The notes beneath the pieces were generated by a model that had not been told where the DNA came from, made no database searches, and saw only the letters and a list, made by a program, of their open reading frames with translations. Below are positions 1 through 7,698 of a stretch of DNA of 10,909 nt, in pieces (the first letter of the stretch is position 1; each line of letters begins with the position of its first letter). This DNA comes from Planctomycetota bacterium (GTDB lineage: Bacteria; Planctomycetota; Planctomycetia; Pirellulales; Lacipirellulaceae). The DNA lies in the NCBI GenBank assembly GCA_022615465.1, contig JAKEGR010000003.1, positions 1-10,909 on the forward strand, read 5' to 3'. Both the position numbers and the translations under genes were made by a program.

Positions 1-408
1 AAAAACATGCTGCAGATGCGGATGATCAACCTGATGTTTTCGATCATCATCGCGGCCAGCGTGGTCTACAATGGTGCGAGAATCTCGCTCTCCGAACGCA
101 GCCGCGAATTGGCCACCTTGCGCGTGGTCGGCTTTACGCGGGCCGAAATTTCGACCATCCTGTTAGGTGAAATCTGGACCGTCACGATCCTGGCCGTGCC
201 GTTTGGCCTGGTGATGGGCTATTGGTCCGCATATGGTCTCGCGCTGTATTTGGAGCAAGAAGTGTTTCGATTCCCGTTCGTCATTGAGAATTCCACGTAT
301 GGCCTGGCAACGAGTGTCGTACTGGCCGCATCGATCCTCTCGGCGCTGGCCGTTCGCAGCCGGCTCGACCACCTTGACCTGATTGCCGTCTTGAAATCGC
401 GCGAGTGA
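1..408 (+). CDS. ABC transporter permease, MacB/FtsX type, C-terminal part (5' end outside window)
   Basis: The frame is open from the first base, so this is the 3' end of a longer gene; the visible part is about 135 codons. It shows three hydrophobic segments, at roughly residues 6-24, 52-74 and 98-117 counted from the ATG at 7. After the first comes a charged stretch (SLSERSRELATLRVVGFTRA) that matches the conserved cytoplasmic coupling region of the FtsX/MacB/LolE permease family. The last segment is followed by a short basic tail ending in SRE. Such permeases sit in the inner membrane and work with a MacB-like ATPase and a HlyD-like adaptor, moving lipids, peptides or drugs out of the cytoplasm or periplasm. 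The next gene encodes that adaptor and overlaps the stop codon, so the two are surely co-translated. The ATPase is expected upstream. The substrate cannot be told. Confidence 0.88.
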   Translation, partial: KNMLQMRMINLMFSIIIAASVVYNGARISLSERSRELATLRVVGFTRAEISTILLGEIWTVTILAVPFGLVMGYWSAYGLALYLEQEVFRFPFVIENSTYGLATSVVLAASILSALAVRSRLDHLDLIAVLKSRE

Positions 409-1748
409 GCGAATCCGAATCTCCCCGTTCCCTATCCCCCGATACCTGTCTTCTTTGCTCGATGCGTAACCTTGGCAGCAAGCTGTTCGTCCTCCTGGTG
501 CTCGCCGTGATTGCGGCCGGCTTGGGGTATGCCTTCCTTCCGCAGCCCGTCGACGTGGATCTCGATCAGGTCAAACGCGGTACGCTGCTGGTGACGGTCG
601 ATGAAGACGGCAAGACGCGAATCCGCGAGAAGTACGTGGTGTCAGCCCCGCTCACTGGCCGGATATTGCGCATCCACATGGATCCCGGAGACGAAGTCAC
701 CGCCGGAAAAACACTGCTTACCATGATTGAGCCACGCGATCCGGAGTTGCTCGACGCCCGCGCGGTCACGCAGGCCGAAGCCCGCGTCAAAGCGGCCGAG
801 GCGTCTCTGCGACAAATGGAGCCTCTGCTGGAGGATGCCCGCGCCGCCCAGGCCTACGCCGAGGCGGAAATGCAGCGCACCCGCAAGGCAGCAACCAGCA
901 ATGCGGTCTCACGCAGCGAGTTGGAGCAGGCGGAACTCGTCTATCGCCAACGCAGCGAGGCGCTCCGCTCCGCCCGAATTGCCGAGGAGATCGCCCGCTT
1001 TGAGTTGCAACAAGCCGAGGCCGCGTTGATCCGCTCGCGGCCGCGCTCTGAGAACGATGCGGCTTCGCCGAATCCTGAGAATGACTCGGCCGATGGCGGC
1101 AGCAAGACCGACGGCGCCGTCCCCGCCGAATTGCCGAACGGCAACGGGAGTTGGAACTTTCCGATCTATGCGCCGATCTCTGGCCGCGTCCTCCGCGTCT
1201 TTCAGGAGAGCGCCGCCGTCGTCACGCCCGGCATCCCCCTTGTCGAGTTGGGTGATCCACGCGATTTGGAAGTGGAGGTCGACGTGCTGTCGCGAGATGC
1301 CGTGAAGATCAACCCCGGGGATCACGTGCTCTTGGAACATTGGGGTGGAGATCGGCCGCTCGACGGCCGAATCCGGTTAGTGGAACCGTCGGCATTCACC
1401 AAAATCTCCACGCTTGGCGTTGAAGAGCAGCGCGTCTATGCCATCGTCGATCTGGTCGATCCACCGGAGGATCGCAGTACGCTTGGTGACGGCTTTCGTG
1501 TCGAAGCGCGGATCATTATCGATGAAGCTGCCAGCACGCTCATGGTGCCCACGAGTGCGCTGTTCCGCATCGGCGGCAATTCGGCCGTCTTTCTCGTGAA
1601 GGACGGTGCCGTTCATCAACAGACTGTCCAGATCGGCCGGCAGAATGGGCTTCATGCCGAAGTCCTCGACGGCTTGCAGGAGGGCGATCTGGTCGTCGTC
1701 CACCCGAGCGATCAAGTCGAAGAAGGCGTCTCCGCGCGCCAAAGGTGA
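405..1748 (+). CDS. HlyD/RND-type periplasmic adaptor (membrane-fusion protein) of an ABC efflux system
   Basis: An inner-membrane-anchored periplasmic adaptor expected to link the upstream ABC permease to an outer-membrane exit duct. Domains in order: membrane anchor (about residues 27-45); first half of the biotinyl-lipoyl-like domain (82-108, with GRILRIHMDPGDEV); a long alanine/glutamate-rich alpha-helical hairpin (117-212); a polar low-complexity linker (213-248); second lipoyl half (254-283, PISGRVLRVF); beta-barrel (286-372, with EPSAFTKISTLGVEEQRVYA, a stretch typical of this family); and a membrane-proximal domain (375-447). The 447-residue length is normal. The start chosen is GTG at 405, which forms a GTGA overlap with the permease stop (406-408). 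An in-frame ATG at 462 (residue 20) gives a cleaner basic-plus-membrane N-terminus and may be the true start; neither has a clear Shine-Dalgarno. Family assignment is firm, substrate unknown. Confidence 0.93.
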   Translation: MSESESPRSLSPDTCLLCSMRNLGSKLFVLLVLAVIAAGLGYAFLPQPVDVDLDQVKRGTLLVTVDEDGKTRIREKYVVSAPLTGRILRIHMDPGDEVTAGKTLLTMIEPRDPELLDARAVTQAEARVKAAEASLRQMEPLLEDARAAQAYAEAEMQRTRKAATSNAVSRSELEQAELVYRQRSEALRSARIAEEIARFELQQAEAALIRSRPRSENDAASPNPENDSADGGSKTDGAVPAELPNGNGSWNFPIYAPISGRVLRVFQESAAVVTPGIPLVELGDPRDLEVEVDVLSRDAVKINPGDHVLLEHWGGDRPLDGRIRLVEPSAFTKISTLGVEEQRVYAIVDLVDPPEDRSTLGDGFRVEARIIIDEAASTLMVPTSALFRIGGNSAVFLVKDGAVHQQTVQIGRQNGLHAEVLDGLQEGDLVVVHPSDQVEEGVSARQR

Positions 1749-1853
1749 CGCGGTTCGCCGATTTCTTGCCGTTTCAGCGAAGGGAGTGGTTGTAGGGGTT
1801 GTGCCTGTCGGGCGCGCTTTACGGCGTTTCTTTCCAGCGCGTGAACTGTCTGG

Positions 1854-1879
1854 AACGAATGGGATTCCGCACATTCGTT
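1854..1879 (+). other. Perfect 8-bp inverted repeat (hairpin) downstream of the efflux operon
   Basis: AACGAATG at 1854-1861 is repeated inverted as CATTCGTT at 1872-1879, with a 10-base loop. It lies 106 bases after the adaptor stop. No T-run follows, so it is not a canonical intrinsic terminator. It could be an mRNA 3'-end stabiliser, a factor-dependent termination site or an operator, or simply chance. Confidence 0.4.
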
Positions 1880-1927
1880 GGCTAGGCGCTGCTCGACGAG
1901 TCGCGGCGGACAATTCGCCCCAACCGG

Positions 1928-1992
1928 CCGAATCGCGACCTAGACTTCCGTGACGTAGCTTGGGTCGCGACGCATGGCCGGCCGCGATTCGG
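1928..1992 (+). promoter_or_regulatory. Overlapping inverted repeats that could form alternative hairpins in the leader of the HAMP/tad operon
   Basis: CCGAATCGCG at 1928-1937 pairs perfectly with CGCGATTCGG at 1983-1992. TCGCGACC at 1933-1940 pairs perfectly with GGTCGCGA at 1963-1970. The two left arms share bases 1933-1937, so both stems cannot form together. The element ends 39 bases before the ATG at 2032. It may be a transcription-factor operator or a structured 5' leader with two states. No riboswitch family is recognised and no start site is known; the function is inferred from symmetry and position only. Confidence 0.35.
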
Positions 1993-2018
1993 TTGTACCA
2001 ATTTCCTTTGCAAGAGAC

Positions 2019-2023
2019 AGAGG
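2019..2023 (+). promoter_or_regulatory. Ribosome binding site deciding the start of the HAMP protein
   Basis: AGAGG lies 8 bases before the ATG at 2032. It supports that ATG over the in-frame TTG at 1960, which would add 24 residues translated from the inverted-repeat leader. Confidence 0.6.
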
Positions 2024-2031
2024 TGCGTACG

Positions 2032-2493
2032 ATGTCCCGTCCTCAGCGCCGCAAGCAATTCGTTGATTCCCATGTCCAGGGCGCCCTTGTCCGCCGGATT
2101 CTATTCCATTGGACCGTGTTCCTGTTGGTCAGCTTCGTGGTGTCGTTCTTGTTGCAGGTATTGTCGAATCCGTTTCGCCCGCTGAGCGAGCAGATACAGC
2201 AGTTGTGGGGAACCCACGGCCCGTTTCTGCTGGTCGTTGTGTTCATGCTTCCGGTTTTCATGATCGACACGATCAAGATCAGCCAGCGATTTGCCGGACC
2301 GATCTTTAGCCTGCGTCGTGCGATGCAAAACGTTGCCAGCGGCGAGGCCCCGCGGCCGATCAAGTTCCGTGAGGACGATTTCTGGCCTGACCTGGCCGAG
2401 GATTACAACGCGATGTTGCGGAAACTGGCGCCCTCCGCCATGAATGGGCAAGCAGGCGAGGAAGAAAAGCAGTCGGTTGCCTCTTCCGTCTGA
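2032..2493 (+). CDS. Small membrane protein with two TM helices and a HAMP-like domain, no output domain
   Basis: A 153-residue protein. A basic N-terminus (residues 1-22) with the QFVDSHVQ stretch precedes TM1 (about 23-42). A short periplasmic loop of about 20 residues (43-61) is followed by TM2 (62-81) and a HAMP-like region (82-132, beginning ISQRFAGPIFSLRRAMQNVA and ending near DLAEDYNAMLRKL). The tail is polar and glutamate/serine-rich. HAMP domains normally relay signals from a sensor to a kinase, cyclase or methyl-accepting domain, but here the chain stops right after HAMP. Similar HAMP-only proteins are known in planctomycetes and deltaproteobacteria as uncharacterised proteins. It is the first of four same-strand genes, 70 bases before a TadE-like gene. 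A role in signalling to, or membrane organisation of, that cluster is inference. The start is set by AGAGG at 2019-2023. Confidence 0.82.
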   Translation: MSRPQRRKQFVDSHVQGALVRRILFHWTVFLLVSFVVSFLLQVLSNPFRPLSEQIQQLWGTHGPFLLVVVFMLPVFMIDTIKISQRFAGPIFSLRRAMQNVASGEAPRPIKFREDDFWPDLAEDYNAMLRKLAPSAMNGQAGEEEKQSVASSV

Positions 2494-2563
2494 TGAAACC
2501 AAGTCGTCTCTGCTTCGTCGGACCCAAATCACACGGATTTCTTGAATACGGGGAATGGTTCTC

Positions 2564-2992
2564 ATGCCTGTTGAAGTAACTTCCGGAAAAACGAGAAACC
2601 GTCGATCGCCGCCGCGCCGAGGCCTGGCCGCCGCAGAATTCGCGGTCTGCCTGCCGGTGGTCGTGCTGATCGTGATGGCGACCATCGAGGCCTGCTCGAT
2701 GGTGTTTCTCAAGCAAACGCTCACCGTGGCCGCCTACGAAGGCGCTCGCACCGCGCTGACGCCGGCCGCGACGGCCAGCACGGTCGAGACAACTTGCGGA
2801 CAAATCCTCAGCGACCGCTGGGTCGAAGGCGCAACAGTTACCGTTCGTCCTTCCGACATCGCGGCCCTCGAGCCGGGCGATTTTGTCGATGTCACGGTGA
2901 CGGCCCCGTGCGATCGCAATTCGGTCGTTCCGAATGCCTTTTATCGCGGCCGAACCCTGTCGGGCACGGTTTCGATGATGATTGAGAATTAG
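2564..2992 (+). CDS. TadE-like pseudopilin / pilus assembly protein (first copy)
   Basis: A 142-residue protein with a basic N-terminus ending RRSPPRRG, then LAAAEFAVCLPVVVLIVMAT. Glycine at 20 followed by glutamate five residues later (Glu25) at the head of a hydrophobic helix (about 21-45) is the prepilin-peptidase signature of TadE pseudopilins. After the helix come the family-like VAAYEGARTAL segment (56-65) and a beta-rich periplasmic C-terminal part with DRNSVVPNAF. The periplasmic part has two cysteines (78 and 116) that could pair. Start choice: GGGGA at 2550-2554 lies 9 bases before ATG 2564, whereas the in-frame ATG at 2555 directly abuts it and would have no spacer. It is a clear paralogue of the gene at 4238-4669. 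It probably inserts in the inner membrane and acts in a Tad-like assembly with the neighbouring TadG-like protein. Confidence 0.87.
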   Translation: MPVEVTSGKTRNRRSPPRRGLAAAEFAVCLPVVVLIVMATIEACSMVFLKQTLTVAAYEGARTALTPAATASTVETTCGQILSDRWVEGATVTVRPSDIAALEPGDFVDVTVTAPCDRNSVVPNAFYRGRTLSGTVSMMIEN

Positions 2993-3031
2993 AGCACTTC
3001 CCAAATTCGTGTCCGACCACCCATCGGCGCG

Positions 3032-4222
3032 ATGGTCCATTTCAGTTTGCCTACGCCAACATCCTGGACTCGAAACATCATGTTACACAAACACACGCAT
3101 TCAAGGTCGCGAGCCGGCCGCCGCGGCGCAATGCTCATACTGATCGCCGTCTGCTTGCCGCTGTGCATCATCATGGCTGCTTTCGCCATCGATGTCGCCT
3201 GGATGCACTTGGCCCGCGCCGAGCTTCGCGCGGCGACCGACGCCGCCGCTCGCGCGGGCGCGAAGGAACTCAGCCTTTCCCAGAGCGTCGATGTGGCTCG
3301 CGATCGGGCCAAAGAGGTTGCAGGGCGGAACCAGGTGGCGGGCGATGCGCTGCTCCTGGCGGACGAAGACATTGAATTTGGCTCCTCGTCGCAGGCCAAC
3401 GCGAGTTCGCGATTCCGGTTCACACCAGGAACCCCGCAGCCGAATGCCGTCCGCGTCCATGGGCGGCGGACGAATACTTCGGACTCCGGGCCGGTGGACC
3501 TGCTGTTCGCGGGTGCCTTGGGAGTCCGCGTCTTTGAGCCGGAACAACTTGCCGTGTCAACCCAGTTGGACCGCGACATCTGCCTGGTCGTGGATCGCTC
3601 GGGTTCGATGATGTGGACCTTGACGGGCGGCTCCAGTTACCCGCCAGGCACCAAGGCGTGCGACCCGCCACACCCCACACTGAGCCGGTGGGGCGCGCTG
3701 GCGATAGCGGTCGAGGCGTTCCTGGTCGAATTGGAAAAGACCATCCAGGTGGAGCACGTCGGGCTGGCAAGCTATTCGAGCAACACGACGGACTGCAAGA
3801 TCACGTACAAGATATCGGAGATCAATTCCGATCTTACGAACGACTACTCGGTAATCCGCAGCAAAATGGCCGGTATTGGCAGCAAACCAGTAAAAGGCAG
3901 CACGGCCATCTCCGCCGGCATCGACAAAGGCATCACGGTTCTAACCGGCGCCAAGGTCCGGCCGCTTGCTGTTCGGACGATGATCTTGTTGACCGACGGC
4001 ATCCATAATCTAGGCCCCGAGCCAGTCATCTCGGCCCGCAATGCCGCCACGAAGGACATCGTGATCCATACGATCACGTTCAGCAACGACGCCGACATCC
4101 GTCGGATGCAGGATGTGGCCGCGGCTACCGGCGGCCAGCACTTCCACGCCCCCACCACCCAGGAACTGGTAGCGATTTTCAAAAAGATCGCCGCGACATT
4201 GCCGGTGATGCTGACGGAATAA
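3032..4222 (+). CDS. TadG-like protein with von Willebrand factor A domain
   Basis: A 396-residue inner-membrane-anchored periplasmic protein. The basic segment AGRRGAM precedes a hydrophobic helix (about 34-57, LILIAVCLPLCIIMAAFAID) and the AELRAATDAAARAGAKEL stretch (63-80), which is the usual TadG/TadE_N signature. A vWA domain spans about 180-395. Its metal-binding MIDAS residues are all present: DRSGSM (Asp188, Ser190, Ser192), Thr291 in GSTAIS, and Asp322 in LLTDG. The metal site suggests Mg2+- or Mn2+-dependent protein binding. Unlike the flanking TadE-like proteins, it has no glutamate at +5, so processing as a pseudopilin is unlikely. ATG 3032 is the longest start; ATG 3080 (residue 17) equally well gives a short basic N-terminus before the helix and may be the true one, as neither has a good ribosome site. 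The family is clear; the ligand is unknown. Confidence 0.9.
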   Translation: MVHFSLPTPTSWTRNIMLHKHTHSRSRAGRRGAMLILIAVCLPLCIIMAAFAIDVAWMHLARAELRAATDAAARAGAKELSLSQSVDVARDRAKEVAGRNQVAGDALLLADEDIEFGSSSQANASSRFRFTPGTPQPNAVRVHGRRTNTSDSGPVDLLFAGALGVRVFEPEQLAVSTQLDRDICLVVDRSGSMMWTLTGGSSYPPGTKACDPPHPTLSRWGALAIAVEAFLVELEKTIQVEHVGLASYSSNTTDCKITYKISEINSDLTNDYSVIRSKMAGIGSKPVKGSTAISAGIDKGITVLTGAKVRPLAVRTMILLTDGIHNLGPEPVISARNAATKDIVIHTITFSNDADIRRMQDVAAATGGQHFHAPTTQELVAIFKKIAATLPVMLTE

Positions 4223-4237
4223 CCTGGAGAAGTTGCC

Positions 4238-4669
4238 GTGAAAACCATATGTCTTGGACAGTTTGCCCGGCATCGTAGCCGCCACTTGCGGCGCCAGGGT
4301 GTGACGGCGGTCGAGTTTGCCGTCACCGCGCCGGTGTTCTTTCTGTTTCTCTTGGCGGCGTTTGAGTTTGGCTGGTTCAATGTGATCCGCCACACGGCCG
4401 ACAACGCTGCCTACGAAGCGGCGCGGATTGCCATGGTCCCCGGCGCCACGGCTGCCGAAGCGGTTGCGACCGCCGAAGGCCTGCTGAATGTCGTCGGCAC
4501 GCGCGGAACGAGAGTTACCGTCACTCCCGCCACGCTGACGGCCGACACCGACGAGATCACTGTCACGATCGAAGTGCCCATGGACCGGAACGGCCTGATC
4601 GTGCCCCGGTTCACGAAGAGCAAGACCCTGCGCAGTTCTTCGACGCTCCGGACCGAACGAGCAGAGTGA
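4238..4669 (+). CDS. TadE-like pseudopilin / pilus assembly protein (second copy)
   Basis: A 143-residue protein starting at GTG 4238, with GGAGA at 4226-4230 seven bases upstream. The gene begins 15 bases after the TadG-like stop, so the two are co-transcribed. The N-terminus is basic (RHRSRHLRRQ), then G21-VTAVEF, with Glu26 at +5 after the presumed cleavage site and a hydrophobic helix to about residue 46. It shares the AAYEAARIA segment and a C-terminal P-x-DRN-x-x-VP-x-F motif with the first TadE-like protein (2564-2992), so the two are paralogues flanking the vWA protein. It has no periplasmic cysteines, unlike the first copy. Its last 59 bases are also coding on the opposite strand for the end of the aspartic-protease-like gene. 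Inferred role: a minor pseudopilin or membrane subunit of a Tad-type envelope assembly. Confidence 0.88.
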   Translation: MKTICLGQFARHRSRHLRRQGVTAVEFAVTAPVFFLFLLAAFEFGWFNVIRHTADNAAYEAARIAMVPGATAAEAVATAEGLLNVVGTRGTRVTVTPATLTADTDEITVTIEVPMDRNGLIVPRFTKSKTLRSSSTLRTERAE

Positions 4670-6272
4670 GTCCCACCGCGCCGAGCACTAGCAAAACGCC
4701 GCTCGCAGGCTCGGGCACTCCCGCCGTGCTTCCAGTCGCGGCACCGGCGGCCGGCATCGCGCCGAAGTGGTTCTTCCACACCAGGTAGTCGTCTGCGTCG
4801 ATGCTGCCATTTCCGTTGCCGTCGGCGGCCAGGCTGCTCCCCTCTGCGCCGAGCGAGTTGCGCCACACGGTGTAATCGGCCGCGTCGACGGTGCCATTAC
4901 GGTTGTAGTCGCCGGGCACCGGAACGCTTGCCGCTTCGAAATGGTCGCGCCAGATGGTGTAGTCGGCCGCGTCGATTGCACCGTTGCCGTTGCCGTCGGC
5001 AGCCAGGCTTGCCCCTTCCTGGCCAAACGCGTCGCGCCACAGGTTGTAGTCCGCGATGTCGACGTTGCCGTTGCCGTTGTAGTCGCCGATTGTGCCGGGC
5101 TGCACCACGTCGAACGATGGGCTAAGGTCGAAAACCACCTTGCCGACGTCCCCTTCCTCGAAGAACTGCCGGAAGTCGAAGTGCGCCGTTTCAATGGGTC
5201 CAGGGTTGGGATCCCCTTGTCCGCCGCCGAGAATGGCGTCCAGGTCGACCCAGCCGCTCGTGAGGAGATCAGAGCCAAGTACGCCGTCGATGTCAGGATG
5301 AATGTCGACGATCAGCACGCTCAAGAGTGAGTCGAGGCGCCAAATCAGATCGACGCCCTGCTCCGTCGTCACAGAGAAGCGATCGATCAAGAAGACGGGC
5401 GCTTCGATCGTGCCGCCGATACCGCCAATGGGCAGCGTTCCTTCGTTTTGCTCGTCGCCGGCGCCGAACTGGCCGTCGCCGTTCGAGTCGAGTCCGAGTT
5501 GCGCGGCGATCGTCGGAGAAATGAAGCTGATCGCGGCGCCCGTGTCGAGGATAAACGAACCCGTCGCCTCCAGGCCGCCGAAGCCGACCGTCATGTCCAG
5601 CACCGGAATGGGCGACGACGTTGGTAGCGGCGGGTCGCCCACAACGTCGAACCGCCTGGCGTGGATCGGCAGGCTGTAGCGATGGCCGTTCGAGGTGGGC
5701 AGTGAATTCGAGAATCGCACGTCGAGCGGCAAGATGTCGAAAATGTCCACGATGTCGGCCCACACCGTTTCGTCGAGCGAGACGACGCCTCCAACCATGC
5801 CCGGCATGCCCACCAGGCCGTTCACGCCAAAGAGATCGGGGAATTGCCCCGACATGATCCGAGTGCTTGGCAACGAAAACGTGCCGCCGCCGTCGTCGGT
5901 CAGTTGAACGATGTAGGGGGCTGATACGTCCAACTCGCTAAAGCCGGCGACCCCTTGCTCAAGCACCGTGTTTTCGGTGACGTAGCCGTTGCTCCGCAGC
6001 TCGCTCTCGGCATCGTTCATGGCGATGATGCTGGTCGCGCCGGTGTCGAGCAGGAAACGGTTTGTAAGCCCAAACGTGCCGCCGCTGTCCGGGCCGAGCG
6101 AGACGCCGCTGCCGCTGTTCTCCAGCAGCTCGAACGTAATGCCGGGCTGGTCGAAGGCGAAATCGTCCTTGACGCCCATATCGATCCAGGGTCGGGAAGC
6201 AGCAACGCGCGAACCGAGAACCAGATCGCCGAATAAGAGAAAAAGCGTTGCCGCGAGAATCCGCCCGTTCAT
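4611..6272 (-). CDS. Secreted two-lobed aspartic-protease-like protein with dockerin-like repeats and PEP-CTERM anchor
   Basis: A 553-residue protein. A signal peptide covers about 1-25. Two retropepsin-like halves follow. The first has FLLDTGAT (catalytic-type Asp76) and a later hydrophobic-hydrophobic-Gly element (GLVGMPGM, 152-159). The second has FILDTGAA (Asp243) and DGVLGSDLL (329-337). Two DTG motifs in one chain is the pepsin-like arrangement, built here from retropepsin-like halves. An EF-hand-like loop (262-274, DSNGDGQFGAGDE) is inserted in the second half. Residues 396-511 carry four dockerin-type calcium loops, starting at Asp397, 426, 455 and 484. A PEP-CTERM sorting segment follows: VPEP at 519-522, hydrophobic 524-539, Arg540, then a 13-residue tail with two cysteines, longer and less basic than usual. 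The ATG at 6272 has GGAAGGGGAA upstream. Likely exported and membrane- or surface-attached through an exosortase. Proteolytic activity is inferred, not shown. Confidence 0.87.
   Translation of the reverse strand: MNGRILAATLFLLFGDLVLGSRVAASRPWIDMGVKDDFAFDQPGITFELLENSGSGVSLGPDSGGTFGLTNRFLLDTGATSIIAMNDAESELRSNGYVTENTVLEQGVAGFSELDVSAPYIVQLTDDGGGTFSLPSTRIMSGQFPDLFGVNGLVGMPGMVGGVVSLDETVWADIVDIFDILPLDVRFSNSLPTSNGHRYSLPIHARRFDVVGDPPLPTSSPIPVLDMTVGFGGLEATGSFILDTGAAISFISPTIAAQLGLDSNGDGQFGAGDEQNEGTLPIGGIGGTIEAPVFLIDRFSVTTEQGVDLIWRLDSLLSVLIVDIHPDIDGVLGSDLLTSGWVDLDAILGGGQGDPNPGPIETAHFDFRQFFEEGDVGKVVFDLSPSFDVVQPGTIGDYNGNGNVDIADYNLWRDAFGQEGASLAADGNGNGAIDAADYTIWRDHFEAASVPVPGDYNRNGTVDAADYTVWRNSLGAEGSSLAADGNGNGSIDADDYLVWKNHFGAMPAAGAATGSTAGVPEPASGVLLVLGAVGLTLLVRSGASKNCAGSCSS
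4740..5087 (-). repeat. Tandem coding repeat: two 174-base units, each two 87-base half-units, encoding EF-hand/dockerin loops
   Basis: The unit at 4914-5087 (residues 396-453) and the unit at 4740-4913 (454-511) are the same length and align end to end, with pattern GDYNxNGxVDxADYxxWR, then SLAADGNGNGxIDAxDY. The four aspartates that open the calcium loops are exactly 29 residues (87 bases) apart throughout. This indicates internal duplication of a dockerin-like pair. In the DNA it appears as a regular reappearance of GTTGCCGTTGCCGTC-like runs on the + strand. Confidence 0.85.
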
Positions 6273-6334
6273 TGCCCCATTCCCCTTCCAGCGTTCAGGG
6301 TAGGCGAAACGGAAATCGGCGTCAAGAAAACGGA

Positions 6335-7645
<1,311 letters not shown>

Positions 7646-7698
7646 GGGGAATCCGTCGAAACAGGTGAGTTGGATGCGGAACGATGAACAAGTCTTCC

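Noticed and set aside
909..1340. Minus-strand open frame of 143 codons inside the adaptor gene
   Set aside because: It is antisense to a strongly recognised HlyD protein and has no recognisable feature of its own.
1960..2031. N-terminal extension of the HAMP protein from TTG 1960
   Set aside because: The extension is translated from the inverted-repeat leader and lacks a ribosome site, while AGAGG sits 8 bases before ATG 2032.
2101..3040. Long minus-strand open frames opposite the HAMP and first TadE-like genes (207 and 226 codons)
   Set aside because: They show no domain, signal or membrane pattern, are arginine-rich as expected for antisense of GC-rich genes, and lie opposite well-supported genes.
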